Shown: in pieces, positions 1-10,227 of the stretch
How positions within the stretch are numbered: position 1 is the stretch's first letter
Layout: each line of letters opens with the position of its first letter
Assembly (NCBI RefSeq): GCF_039511225.1
Contig: NZ_CP154261.1
Location: forward strand, 1,054,001-1,118,000
Reading direction: 5' to 3'
Source: Sphingobacterium multivorum
GTDB taxonomy: Bacteria > Bacteroidota > Bacteroidia > Sphingobacteriales > Sphingobacteriaceae
Length of the DNA: 64,000 nucleotides
Translations under genes and position numbers: made by a program
The notes under the pieces: generated by a model
What the model was told of the DNA's origin: nothing
What the model saw: only the letters and a program-made list of their open reading frames with translations
The model's database searches: none

Positions 1-317
1 GTCGCGGTTGAAACTTTTAGTTTGGGAATATGGCTTCGATAAATGGGGGCTACTGCTTCTAAGTTCGGTAATTCCGATTCCATGGTACGAACCAATGGTA
101 CGTAAACACCGGCATTTTTAAATTCACCATTATTGACAACACGATAGACCTGTTCTTGATTTGGAACGTGTTTATCAAAACTGTAGTCGTATTGGATCAT
201 TAAGAAAATAACCAGTGTTGCGGTTATGCCAATGGCTAGGCTGATGATATTGATAAACGTGATCAGCTTGTGTTTTTTTAGAAAACGAAAGGCTGTTTTT
301 AGCGAATTTACAATCAT
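1..317 (-). CDS. FtsX/MacB-type ABC transporter permease, N-terminal part (runs off window)
   Basis: Translating the minus strand from the ATG at 315-317 gives about 105 residues with no stop before the left edge. It begins MIVNSLKTAFRFLKKHKL, followed by a first membrane segment (about residues 18-40) and the early MacB_PCD-like sequence with YSFDKHVP and QVYRVV. These features match the starts of the five complete permeases upstream on the same strand. It lies 47 bases after the stop of the next permease and looks like the sixth permease of the series. FtsX-type permeases sit in the inner membrane and couple a cytoplasmic ATPase to substrate handling in the periplasm. The C-terminal part lies outside the window, so its integrity is unknown. 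Confidence 0.85.
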   Translation of the reverse strand, partial: MIVNSLKTAFRFLKKHKLITFINIISLAIGITATLVIFLMIQYDYSFDKHVPNQEQVYRVVNNGEFKNAGVYVPLVRTMESELPNLEAVAPIYRSHIPKLKVSTA

Positions 318-364
318 TGTTGCTGTGTTTTTGTTAACCCTACAATTTGATAAACTATGTGTTG

Positions 365-2836
365 CTATTCGTCCCGTAAGCTATTTACGGGATTTTGGAT
401 AGCTGCCTTGATCGATTGAAAACTAATAGTCAGCAGCGTTGCAAACAAAGCCAGACCGGCGCCCAGAATAAATGGACTTGCGGTCAGATCAATGCGGTAA
501 TAAAAGTCTTCAAGCCATTTGCTGCACATCCACCAGGTCAATGGTGCGGCAATAAGAATGCTGATTAAAATAAGCTGTACAAAGTTTTTGGCGAGTAAAT
601 GGAAGATATTGGGAATACTTGCACCCAAAACTTTACGGATACCGATCTCTTTGCTGCGTTGGAAAGCTGCAAGGGTAATCAGTCCAAATAGACCCAGGCA
701 GCCAATTAAGATGGCAACAATTGTACTCACGTTAATTAATTTGCCCAGATTTTGCTCTTTTTGATAGAGTGACGCAATCGTTTCATCGTAGAACTTTATT
801 TCTATGGGGAGTCCCGGAAAAAATTGCGTATATACTTTGTTGATCGCTTCAATACTGGTTTTCCATTCTTTGCTGTTTCCCGATAGTTTTATATTGAAGG
901 TATAGGCACCACGGCTAAAACTGCGCAAAGCCAAAGGCGTGATCTCTTTATAGAATTCCTGGGCATGAAAATCTTTAATAACGCCAACGATCGGGAAGGT
1001 ACTGTCTTCTTGACCAATTGACTTCCCGATGGCATCTTGAGGCGAATTGAAGCCGAAAGCCCTGACAGCAGATTCATTAATAATATAAGCATTGACAGTA
1101 TCTGACTGCGGTAGATTGCTGCCCGCAATTAACTTCATGTCATAGACAGCGATATAATTCGGATCCGCATTTTTAAAGAAAATATCCGATGAAATTTTCT
1201 CTTTTAAGGTAGGGTCTTGTCGATGAAACCAAGAGGAGGAGTAATTGTTTGTTAAAGGCTTGCTACCAATTGAGACCGCCGCAACCCCTTTTATCTTTTG
1301 GATCTCGTGCAGAAGTGTTTGTTTCTTACGCTGGTCAATTTTTTCCTCGTAAAACTTGTTGACAAGTTTGGACGGGAGGTCAAAAGTGACTACTGCATTT
1401 TTGTCAAATCCCATATCCTTGTTGAGCGTATAGGAGAGTTGTTGGCCGATGATAAGGGCTGAAACTGTAAAAAATTGAGCAATAAAGAATTGGAATACAA
1501 TTAACGTCTTCCGGAGGTTGATTTGTGTTTTTCCAATTTGAAACTGCTTGCCAGCCCGAAATAAATTGACAGGCTGTACCTTTTTAATTAACCAAGAAGG
1601 ATATGCCGAGGAAATTAAAGTCGTTACGGTCAGTAAAATTGCGATAAACAGCATGGATGTCGTCGAACTTGTAAAATCCTTTACTTTCTCCGGAATCATT
1701 TCTTGAAAATAGAAAAAGGCCAGTTTCGTCAGAAAGACCGAACAAACAAGTGCAATAGCAATGGTTAAAAGCGATTCAAAGATAATTTGGCTAACCAATT
1801 TTCCCTGACTACTTCCCAATGTTTTACGGACACCAATATCTTTACTCCGCGCTGGTATTTGTGCCGTACTAAGATTGATATAGTTGATACAGGCCAAAAG
1901 CATCAGAAAAGCAGCTACGGCAATTAACCCATAAATAACGGTTTTGCTTGTTCTTTCGGCGTACCATTCTTTTATGTGGACTGCAAAATGGGAATCTTTT
2001 AGTGGCATGACCACGACCTTTCGGTTGTAGTCAAACCTCGGTTTTTTTTCCTGGCTGAATTCCTGCCATTTTTTTTGTCCGATCTTATTGATAGCTGCCT
2101 GGATTGGAAGGTCTTTTACACCATCTTTTAATCGGATATAAAGTCTGTCAGTACCATTGGTATTCGTCCAGACATTCAGTGGGTAGACTTCATCTTTAAG
2201 CAAGACGAATTCTGTGCCATTGAACTCCGTGTTGAAGCCAAGGTCATCAACAATGCCAGTTACTGTTTTGGGTATACTGTCGTTATAAAAGATGGTTTTG
2301 CCGATTAAGCCCTGGACAGCCTGGTTTGGGAAATAAATGGCTGCCCTTTTTTTTGTTAATACGATGTCGTTGGCAGTTGAAAATGCTTTCTCAGGTGAAC
2401 CTGCTAACCATTTGTAGCCAACGAGCTTGAAGTAGTCGCTGGTAGTCTCCGTCACATTGCCTTCAGCCTCATCAAAGTCCTCGACAAGTTTTTGATTTTT
2501 TTGTCCCTTGTTGATTGTGACAGATTCCATTTGATAATTTCTGAATGCTGGAGCAACCAGCTCGACACCCGGAATTTCTTTTCGAATGGCTTGATAAAAA
2601 GGTTTTGCCAATCCCCCGTTATAATTGTCCTTACCATCATTTTTAAACTGGGAAATGATCCGATAGGTTTGCTCAAGCTGAGGAACTCCGGCTTCGAAAC
2701 TATACTCATAATTGACAATCTTAAAGATGACCCAACATGAGGTAATGCCGATCGCCAGTCCAATAATATTTAATAGGGAGAATAGTTTATTCTTCCAAAG
2801 TTGTCGAATTGTCGATTTTAATAGGAGGTTGTTCAT
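365..2836 (-). CDS. FtsX/MacB-type ABC transporter permease
   Basis: This is an 823-residue inner membrane permease. A membrane segment near residues 19-41 is followed by a large periplasmic MacB_PCD-like domain, and a first FtsX block starts near residue 300. A second periplasmic stretch leads to a final FtsX block. The cytoplasmic coupling motif appears twice, as KDIGVRKTLG (332-341) and KEIGIRKVLG (729-738), showing an internally duplicated fold. The protein ends NPVNSLRDE, a tail shared by its neighbours. It lies 36 bases downstream of the next permease gene and is probably co-transcribed. The substrate cannot be told from sequence; lipoproteins, peptides or small toxic compounds are all known for relatives. 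Confidence 0.9.
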   Translation of the reverse strand: MNNLLLKSTIRQLWKNKLFSLLNIIGLAIGITSCWVIFKIVNYEYSFEAGVPQLEQTYRIISQFKNDGKDNYNGGLAKPFYQAIRKEIPGVELVAPAFRNYQMESVTINKGQKNQKLVEDFDEAEGNVTETTSDYFKLVGYKWLAGSPEKAFSTANDIVLTKKRAAIYFPNQAVQGLIGKTIFYNDSIPKTVTGIVDDLGFNTEFNGTEFVLLKDEVYPLNVWTNTNGTDRLYIRLKDGVKDLPIQAAINKIGQKKWQEFSQEKKPRFDYNRKVVVMPLKDSHFAVHIKEWYAERTSKTVIYGLIAVAAFLMLLACINYINLSTAQIPARSKDIGVRKTLGSSQGKLVSQIIFESLLTIAIALVCSVFLTKLAFFYFQEMIPEKVKDFTSSTTSMLFIAILLTVTTLISSAYPSWLIKKVQPVNLFRAGKQFQIGKTQINLRKTLIVFQFFIAQFFTVSALIIGQQLSYTLNKDMGFDKNAVVTFDLPSKLVNKFYEEKIDQRKKQTLLHEIQKIKGVAAVSIGSKPLTNNYSSSWFHRQDPTLKEKISSDIFFKNADPNYIAVYDMKLIAGSNLPQSDTVNAYIINESAVRAFGFNSPQDAIGKSIGQEDSTFPIVGVIKDFHAQEFYKEITPLALRSFSRGAYTFNIKLSGNSKEWKTSIEAINKVYTQFFPGLPIEIKFYDETIASLYQKEQNLGKLINVSTIVAILIGCLGLFGLITLAAFQRSKEIGIRKVLGASIPNIFHLLAKNFVQLILISILIAAPLTWWMCSKWLEDFYYRIDLTASPFILGAGLALFATLLTISFQSIKAAIQNPVNSLRDE

Positions 2837-2872
2837 CGCAGAAGTATTATGATTGGATAAGATTATAGCAGA

Positions 2873-5293
2873 TTATTCGTCTCTTAAACTGTCTACCGGG
2901 TTTGCTCTTGCCGCCTTAAGAGTCTGATAACTTACCGTGAATAAGGCGATCATAATGGCCATGAAACCAGCAAAGACAAACATCCACCATTGTGGCTCAA
3001 TGTGATAAGCAAAGTTGTCGAGCCATTTTTTCATCGCCATCCAGGAAAGCGGTGTCGCGATGAAGAGCGCTACTGCCAATAACTTGATAAAGTCGGAAGA
3101 GAGGAGGAGGATTAAATTATAGATGGATGCACCGAGAACTTTCCGTACGCCGATTTCTTTGGTACGCTGTTGGGCTGTATACGTAACAAGTCCCAATAAA
3201 CCCAGACAGGCAATAAAAAGTGCCAATCCGGAGAAAGCTGTAAAAAGTCTTCTAAAATTAAAATCCGCTTCATATTGCCGATTGAAATTATCGTCCAGAA
3301 AGCTGTATAAAAATGGGCGGTGTGGTACGAGCTCATTCCACAGTTTGCCGATTCTCGCAACGGTCTCAGGCTGGTTTACATGTTGGATATTCAAGGTTAA
3401 ATACCGGCTGCTGCTTGGTTCAAGTCGCAATGCTAAAGGCTCAATCTTACGGTGCAAAGAAAGGTAGTTGAAATCTTTCACCACTCCAATAACAGTTCCT
3501 TCTCTTCCCCATTGACGGAATTGTTTGCCTATGATATCCTGTGGATTTGAATAGCCCCATTGCTTTGCCGCAGATTCATTAATAACAAGTGAATGAGCAG
3601 TATCAGCAGGGAAATCTCTCGAATAAGCACGTCCCGCAGCCATCTGTAAACCGATATTAGGAATAAAGTCAACATCGACTTCGTATAAGAAAGGAGCAAA
3701 TTGAGTCATCGTTCCGTTAGCTGACATGATTTCGGTTCCGGCATTTGGAAAAAACGTTCCCGGTACCGTACGTGATGCGGTGACAGACAAGACATCTTTG
3801 TCTTTGGCGAGTGTGGATTTTATCGCTTCCAGGTTATTGTTTACCTTATCATCGAAATTATAATCAATGACAAGCCGTTGATCTTTTTGAAATCCAAGAT
3901 CTCGGTGCTGTAATTGATCTAGTTGAGAAAAAACGACGACTGTACCTGCAATGAGTGCAATGGAAAGGCAAAATTGGAAAACAACTAATACGCGACGTAA
4001 TAATGTGCCACCTTTGCTGTTGCTATAACTTCCTTTAAGTACTGCAATCGGTTTGAAATTTGCTAGAATCAACGCGGGATAGCTGGCAGCAAGAAGTCCC
4101 GTAAAAATGGTAGTGAATAGGAATATTGCCCAGGTCGTCCCATTTTTCAGGGATGAATAATTGAGGTGTTTGCCCGAGAATGCTTCCAAAAAGGGGAGAA
4201 AGGCCATAACGAGCAGTATAGCCAAAATACTACTGACGAATACAAGAACCAATGATTCAGACATAAACTGAAAGATCAGATTGCTTTTGCTCGCGCCAAT
4301 GGTTTTTCGGACACCGACTTCTTTTGCTCTTTCCATTGACCTGGAGGTCGCAAGATTCATAAAATTCACGCAGGCAATAAGTAAGATAAAGCCACCAATG
4401 ATGGTGAATATATAGAGATTTTGATAACTTCCGTTTGTACCGGGTTGACGATCTGCCGACGAGTGCATGTAAGCTTGGAGGAGAGGCTCGATATGGAAAT
4501 TGTATTTTGCGTTGGGGTTTTGATTTGTAGGGAGATGCCGCTTGAGAAACTCCGGTATTTTTTGGTCGAACTTAGCAGGATCAAAGTCTTTTGAAGCGAG
4601 AAAGTACGTGTAGAAGTCTACATAATCCCAGCCTTCTTTATTAAATACGTCTGGCCGTGCTTTTCGGAATGTATTCATCGAGAGCAATGCATCGAACGTA
4701 AAATGTGAATTAGCAGGTACATCGGCCATTACTGCCGTTACAGTATATAGACCTGCGTCAGCACGGCCCGCAGCTAAGCCTCCCTCAAGCGTCTTGCCAA
4801 TGGGATTTTGATCTCCGAAATATTTCTTTGCAGTACTTTCTGTTAATACGACAGAATAGGCGTTTTTTAAAGCTGTATGAGGATCGCCGGCCAAAACCTT
4901 CCAACTGAAGACATCAAATGCAGTAGAGTCCATGAAAAATACATTTTCCTCCTGGAATCTTTTATCGCCCTGTTTGAGCAGGATAGACGTTTGACCCGAG
5001 AATTGAACAACTTTCTCGATTTCTGGAAAGTCTGCTTTGATAGCTTCACCAATAGGTCCATTGCCCCAGATTTGATGCTGCTCTGTGCTGCTAACATCTT
5101 TATAGTCGTGTACGATGCGGTAAATCCGCTCTTTGTTTACGTGATACTTATCGTAGGAAAGTTCGTTCTGAACATAAATTGCGATCAATAGGCAACAGGC
5201 CAAACCTATCGCAAGGCCAATGATGTTGATGGTCGAGTATCCTTTGTTCTTCTGGATATTGCGCCAGGCTATTTTTATATAATTCTTGATCAT
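2873..5293 (-). CDS. FtsX/MacB-type ABC transporter permease
   Basis: This is an 806-residue permease with the same plan as its neighbours: an N-terminal membrane helix, a periplasmic MacB_PCD-like domain, an FtsX block, a second periplasmic domain and a last FtsX block. KEVGVRKTIG lies in the first block and KEIGVRKVLG at about residues 712-721. The tail is NPVDSLRDE. I chose the ATG at 5293 (MIKNYIKIAWRN) because it matches the paralogues; a longer reading would need a TTG codon at 5329 and adds 12 residues unlike the family. The gap to the upstream permease start region is 60 bases, which fits one long transcript. Confidence 0.9.
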   Translation of the reverse strand: MIKNYIKIAWRNIQKNKGYSTINIIGLAIGLACCLLIAIYVQNELSYDKYHVNKERIYRIVHDYKDVSSTEQHQIWGNGPIGEAIKADFPEIEKVVQFSGQTSILLKQGDKRFQEENVFFMDSTAFDVFSWKVLAGDPHTALKNAYSVVLTESTAKKYFGDQNPIGKTLEGGLAAGRADAGLYTVTAVMADVPANSHFTFDALLSMNTFRKARPDVFNKEGWDYVDFYTYFLASKDFDPAKFDQKIPEFLKRHLPTNQNPNAKYNFHIEPLLQAYMHSSADRQPGTNGSYQNLYIFTIIGGFILLIACVNFMNLATSRSMERAKEVGVRKTIGASKSNLIFQFMSESLVLVFVSSILAILLVMAFLPFLEAFSGKHLNYSSLKNGTTWAIFLFTTIFTGLLAASYPALILANFKPIAVLKGSYSNSKGGTLLRRVLVVFQFCLSIALIAGTVVVFSQLDQLQHRDLGFQKDQRLVIDYNFDDKVNNNLEAIKSTLAKDKDVLSVTASRTVPGTFFPNAGTEIMSANGTMTQFAPFLYEVDVDFIPNIGLQMAAGRAYSRDFPADTAHSLVINESAAKQWGYSNPQDIIGKQFRQWGREGTVIGVVKDFNYLSLHRKIEPLALRLEPSSSRYLTLNIQHVNQPETVARIGKLWNELVPHRPFLYSFLDDNFNRQYEADFNFRRLFTAFSGLALFIACLGLLGLVTYTAQQRTKEIGVRKVLGASIYNLILLLSSDFIKLLAVALFIATPLSWMAMKKWLDNFAYHIEPQWWMFVFAGFMAIMIALFTVSYQTLKAARANPVDSLRDE

Positions 5294-5353
5294 AGCTTTA
5301 TTTCTTGAGTGCCAGTGAATGCATATCAATCATCCACGTTCTTATATTTCTTT

Positions 5354-7729
5354 TTATTCGTCCCTTAAACTATCTACGGGATTGGATAAAGCTGCTCTAA
5401 CGGCCTGATAACTGACGGTGACAACGGCAATTAGCAAGGCCAGGATACCACCGAAGACAAATGTTTGCAGTTCTAGATCTGTTTTATATGCAAAATTGCT
5501 CAACCATTGTTTCATCAGGTAAACCGCGATGGGACAGGCAATCAGAATGGAAATGGAAACGAGTAGCACGAAATTTTTTCCCAATAGCCGGACGACACCA
5601 AAGGTGCTAGCTCCAAGAACTTTACGGATGCCGATTTCTTTTATACGCATTTGCGCTTCGTGAGTTGCCAATGCAAACAGACCTAAAGCAGATATAAAAA
5701 TGGCGATACCTGCAAAAACATTGAACAACAAACCTGTACGCTGTTCGGATTTATATAGACTATCAAATTGCTGATCAATGAAAGTATATTTGAAAGGAGT
5801 GTCTGATGGATAGCGGTTATAGACCTTTTCTAATGCTTTGATGGCCTCAGTGGCTTTTTTGGTACTTGTTTTAACATAAAGCGTGCCCGAGCCCCAGCGC
5901 GTCCAGAAGACCATTGGACCTATTTTATCTTTGATGGATTTGAAGTGAAAATCTTTCACCACACCGATAATTTGTCCAGGGAAATCGTGGAAACTCATAT
6001 TGGATCCCACATATGGCGGCTTTAACCCCATTTGTTTTGCTAAGGTCTCGTTGATAATATATCCGGAAGAATCCGCTGGCAGGCCTGTGAAATTTTTCCC
6101 CTCAACGAACTGTATATTCATTAACGGAATAAAATCCTTGTCAATTTTGGCTTGCGCTACAATTAGCTTGTTGTCTTTGGATTTGCCAGGCCAATCTATA
6201 TCGCCCGTGGCATTTCCGAAATCTGTCATGTTGTAAACACTTGAAAGAGAGACTCCTTGTATTGCGTCGTTATTTTTGAGTTCGGTCTGTATGGCGTCCA
6301 TATGTTTGTAGGCCTCCTCAGGAAGACCAAGTGTAATGACATGATCTCGGTCGTATCCGAGGTTGATCTTTTGGATAAAATCCAGTTGATTGCGGATAAC
6401 CAAGGTGCATACAATCAGTGTTACAGACAGTGTAAATTGAAAAACCACCAATATTTTACGCATGGTCGTTGAGGAAACTCCTTTAACTGATTTTCCTTTT
6501 AACGAATGAATGGGATTGAATGAGGAAAGCTGTATCGCAGGATATATACTGGATAAGCCTAGTGTGCCGATAATCGCAACACCTATATATAACCATATTG
6601 TACTGTTTTGGAAGGAGTAGCTGATTGATTTTTGTGCAATTTGATTGTATCCAGTATGAAGTAAAAGGATAAGAATGAAAGCTATTACGAGCGAGCAAAA
6701 GAATACAACAACCGTTTCGGTGATAAACTGTAAGAATAGATGGAGACGATTGGCACCGATTATCTTTCGGATGCCAACATCTTTCGCCCGGTCCAATGCC
6801 CGTGCAGTACTCAGATTGACATAATTTACTGCACCAATAACCAATAATAAGATTGCAATGATCCCAAAAATTTGCACCATGCGAAGTGTCGATTTATTGC
6901 CGTCCGGGGCGATTAAGTGCATGGTTTTTAAAGGATCTAAAACAAAGATGGTTGAATTTTCACCATCGCGGGCTTTGGTATAATTATCCGAGATAAATTT
7001 TCCAATGAGGGTAGGAGAAGCCGTTGGTTTTACTTTGACGTAGGTAGCGAAGCTGTAATTGCCTAAGTCTTCATCGATTGTTTTCCATTTTCCATTACCG
7101 CCCCAATTTGTAAACCGTTGTGCATGATAACCTAATGGAATGATCACATTGAATTGCATCGAGGAATTTTGTGGAACATCTTTTAAGATACCGGCTACGG
7201 TGAACAGATCTGTACCGTAACGGAAGGTCTTTCCAATGACCTGCTGGCTGCTAAAGAGTTTTTCCGCTGTCGATGCTGTGACCAGTGCCTGTTTATAATT
7301 TTCCTGAAAACCTACAAGCGAACCCTCTTGTAAGGGAAAATGAAACATATTAAAAAAACTGCTATCAACATAATAGATACTCATATCCGTTACAGGGCGT
7401 TTCAGCTTATCGTTGACCAAAGTAACATTATAATCCTGTGAAACGCGCGTTGCAAATTCTACGTCGGGTGCATTTTGGGCATAATTGCCTACAGGACCCG
7501 GCGTAATCCCCCATATTGCGCCATTGTGTTCTGGATCCAAATGGGAATTTACGGTATATATGGCCTCATAGTTTGGGTGAAATTTATCAAAGCTCTGTTC
7601 ATCCTGTACCCAAAAAATAATTAATATCGCTGCAGTAAGACTGACCGACAGACCTAATATATTGATCGCGGTATAGAATTTTCTTTTCCTTAATTCTCTA
7701 ATTGCGGTTATTAAATAATTCTTTATCAT
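5354..7729 (-). CDS. FtsX/MacB-type ABC transporter permease
   Basis: This 791-residue protein starts MIKNYLITAIREL and has a first membrane helix near residues 19-41. The duplicated coupling motif reads KDVGIRKIIG in the first half and KEIGIRKVLG in the second, and the protein ends NPVDSLRDE. The periplasmic domains differ clearly from those of the adjacent permeases, suggesting old duplication rather than recent copying. The 48-base spacer upstream carries TGTTCATTAATGA, identical to 13 bases of a palindrome in front of the TolC-like gene. The gene may therefore also have its own control point. Substrate unknown. Confidence 0.9.
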   Translation of the reverse strand: MIKNYLITAIRELRKRKFYTAINILGLSVSLTAAILIIFWVQDEQSFDKFHPNYEAIYTVNSHLDPEHNGAIWGITPGPVGNYAQNAPDVEFATRVSQDYNVTLVNDKLKRPVTDMSIYYVDSSFFNMFHFPLQEGSLVGFQENYKQALVTASTAEKLFSSQQVIGKTFRYGTDLFTVAGILKDVPQNSSMQFNVIIPLGYHAQRFTNWGGNGKWKTIDEDLGNYSFATYVKVKPTASPTLIGKFISDNYTKARDGENSTIFVLDPLKTMHLIAPDGNKSTLRMVQIFGIIAILLLVIGAVNYVNLSTARALDRAKDVGIRKIIGANRLHLFLQFITETVVVFFCSLVIAFILILLLHTGYNQIAQKSISYSFQNSTIWLYIGVAIIGTLGLSSIYPAIQLSSFNPIHSLKGKSVKGVSSTTMRKILVVFQFTLSVTLIVCTLVIRNQLDFIQKINLGYDRDHVITLGLPEEAYKHMDAIQTELKNNDAIQGVSLSSVYNMTDFGNATGDIDWPGKSKDNKLIVAQAKIDKDFIPLMNIQFVEGKNFTGLPADSSGYIINETLAKQMGLKPPYVGSNMSFHDFPGQIIGVVKDFHFKSIKDKIGPMVFWTRWGSGTLYVKTSTKKATEAIKALEKVYNRYPSDTPFKYTFIDQQFDSLYKSEQRTGLLFNVFAGIAIFISALGLFALATHEAQMRIKEIGIRKVLGASTFGVVRLLGKNFVLLVSISILIACPIAVYLMKQWLSNFAYKTDLELQTFVFGGILALLIAVVTVSYQAVRAALSNPVDSLRDE

Positions 7730-7777
7730 AGGGACAGGTGTTAGTTGTATTGTTCATTAATGAGCTTCTTTATCATC

Positions 7778-10183
7778 TTATTCATCTCTTAAACTATGTA
7801 CTGGGTTTGCACGTGCCGCTTTTATGGATTGGTAGCTCATCGTAAAAAATGCAATAAGTAAGGTTGCGGCAGCCGGAATAATAAACATCCACCAGGATAG
7901 CTCTATTTTATAGGCAAAATCATCCAACCATTTGTGCATCGCCCACCAAGCAATTGGGGTAGCAATCAAAATAGAAATGAGTATAAGTTTGATATAATCT
8001 TTTGATAATAATCCAATAATCCCCAATACCGTGCTTCCCAATACTTTTCGAATACCAATTTCTTTGGTACGTTGTACCGTGGTGATGGTAACCAGACCGA
8101 TCAATCCCAGGCAGCTGATGAGAATTGTCGTCGATGTAAATAGATTGATAATCTTCGAAAATTTTAGATCACTGCTATAGAGTTCTTTGATTTGCTGATC
8201 ATAGAAATCATATTTGAATGGGGCTTTTGGATAATATTTTTTCCATTCTTTCTCAATCTGTTTTAAAGTTTCCGGCCAGGTAGTTGAATTACTATTGAGT
8301 TTGACGCTTAGTCTGTTTAATTCCCATTTTTTAATAGAGCCCAGCATGACAACAGGTTGAATGGCTGCATGGAGATTTTTTGTGTGAAAATTGTCGGTTA
8401 CACCCACAATCTGCCGCTGTTTGTCGGTATAGGTGACAAAGCTACCTACAGCATTTTCAGCGGATTTAAAGCCTAACTTTTGAACGGCGGCTAAGTTTAA
8501 CACGATGCCTGTGCTCGTATCGGCCAACTGCAGCGGGCGGCCAGCAAGCATTTTAAAATTATAGAGTTTAAAGTTATCTTGGTCGACAAATTTCATTTGT
8601 ACATCAGCTTGTACCTGTCCCGTATCACTTTTCGCAAACAAGGCATTTCCCCAATGGTCGTTACTCATGGGCAGATGCCCCAATGAAGCCTGCTCTACAC
8701 CTGTGATGTGCTTAATCGCTTGCTTAAAAACAAAAGGATCAACATTACTGTCCTGGTAGCTTTTACTCGGGAAACGTAGGGTAATGATCGCATCCTTATC
8801 GAAGCCGGAGTTATTCTGTAGCGCATGTTTCAACTGTAGACCAATGATGCAAGTTGAAATAACAAACAGCTGAGCAATCAAAAATTGAAATATAATGAGC
8901 ATTTTCCGAAAAGAAAGATTGCCAAATTTGAGACTTTGCGCATTTGAGATTTTAATGACTTCAACAATCTTGACTTTGTTTGTTAATAAAATCGGGTAAC
9001 CTGAGGAAATTAAGGTAATCGTGATTGTAAGTGTTGCTAAAAATAGCGATACTCCCCATGGATCGGGATACAACTTGAGCTGATCGGGAATATAGGAGGC
9101 TAAAACTGTTTGAATGAGAATAAGTAAAGGCCAAGATAAAAGCACCGAAAAAGCTGTAATGCAAAATGTTTCCAACAAAAAGGACTTTGTAATTCTTTTC
9201 TGGCTTTCTCCTAATGTCTTTCTGATACCAATCTCTTTAGCCCGCTGCGGGATTTGGGCGGTAGCGAGATTGATGTAATTGACACAGGCGAGTAAAAGCA
9301 AAAATATACCTATGCCGATTAGGCCATACATTATTTTCTTATCAACATTATTTTGCGCGTAAGAAGTAAAATGTAAGTCTTTTAAAGGTACTGTGTTTAC
9401 ATGCATTTTAAACCCAAACTTGTCAAATTCGGCATGCGTCATCTCATAGGCCTTTTTATCGGCTGTCTTTATGAGGTTAGGAAGGGAAGCCGATGATTTT
9501 ATCTTAATAAAGAGCTGCCAATTTGAATTTGAATTGTTCCAGTTTGTGCTATTCCATTCCTTTTCTGGAATCTGGATAAATTCTTTACCCAAAAAGCTGC
9601 TTGGATGGGCTAGATCTTTTACAATGCCGGTGACATTGTATAATGTGCTATCATAGGACAAAGTCTGTCCTATGATTTGGTCTATTGACCTGTTTGGGAA
9701 ATACAATTTAGCCCGCGATTCTGTCAGGATGACTTCATGGCTATTTTTTAGTATATTCCTTTGGTCGCCAGCTAACCAAACATAAGGTGTCATTTTGAAA
9801 TAGTCTCCCGTGGTACCGATGATATCGGGTTGATCTTCAAACTCTATTTTCTGCGTGCCGCCAATATTACTGACACGCTCAAAGTATTGTTTAAAGATGG
9901 GTACTGTCAGTTCAACATGGACAAAGTTTTCCTTGATATATGCCGGTAATGGTGCGGGAACACCATCGAAATGATCTAATTTATCCTTTTCTTCATAGGA
10001 GGTATGGACCTTGTAAATCTGCTCACTTTCCGGATGATGCTGATCAAAACTAAATTCATAATTGACGATACGGAAAATAAGCCAACAGGCACTTATTCCG
10101 ATGGCAAGCCCAAGTACATTTAAAAATGTGAAAAGACGGTTACGCCATAGTTGTCTGAAAATTAATTTAATCGTACTCATCAT
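7778..10183 (-). CDS. FtsX/MacB-type ABC transporter permease
   Basis: This 801-residue permease begins MMSTIKLIFRQLW and in layout is closest to the 823-residue permease at 365-2836 (both have RQLW near the start, CWLIF or CWVIF in helix 1, and QIP in the first FtsX block). KEIGIRKTLG and KEIGIRKVLG are its two coupling motifs, and the tail is NPVHSLRDE. It follows the ATPase gene by 44 bases on the same strand. Two adjacent ATGs can start it, which changes only one residue. It acts in the inner membrane; the substrate is not deducible. Confidence 0.9.
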   Translation of the reverse strand: MMSTIKLIFRQLWRNRLFTFLNVLGLAIGISACWLIFRIVNYEFSFDQHHPESEQIYKVHTSYEEKDKLDHFDGVPAPLPAYIKENFVHVELTVPIFKQYFERVSNIGGTQKIEFEDQPDIIGTTGDYFKMTPYVWLAGDQRNILKNSHEVILTESRAKLYFPNRSIDQIIGQTLSYDSTLYNVTGIVKDLAHPSSFLGKEFIQIPEKEWNSTNWNNSNSNWQLFIKIKSSASLPNLIKTADKKAYEMTHAEFDKFGFKMHVNTVPLKDLHFTSYAQNNVDKKIMYGLIGIGIFLLLLACVNYINLATAQIPQRAKEIGIRKTLGESQKRITKSFLLETFCITAFSVLLSWPLLILIQTVLASYIPDQLKLYPDPWGVSLFLATLTITITLISSGYPILLTNKVKIVEVIKISNAQSLKFGNLSFRKMLIIFQFLIAQLFVISTCIIGLQLKHALQNNSGFDKDAIITLRFPSKSYQDSNVDPFVFKQAIKHITGVEQASLGHLPMSNDHWGNALFAKSDTGQVQADVQMKFVDQDNFKLYNFKMLAGRPLQLADTSTGIVLNLAAVQKLGFKSAENAVGSFVTYTDKQRQIVGVTDNFHTKNLHAAIQPVVMLGSIKKWELNRLSVKLNSNSTTWPETLKQIEKEWKKYYPKAPFKYDFYDQQIKELYSSDLKFSKIINLFTSTTILISCLGLIGLVTITTVQRTKEIGIRKVLGSTVLGIIGLLSKDYIKLILISILIATPIAWWAMHKWLDDFAYKIELSWWMFIIPAAATLLIAFFTMSYQSIKAARANPVHSLRDE

Positions 10184-10227
10184 CTACAGGTTATTAGGTT
10201 TAATATCTTGGTAATATATGAGTTGTC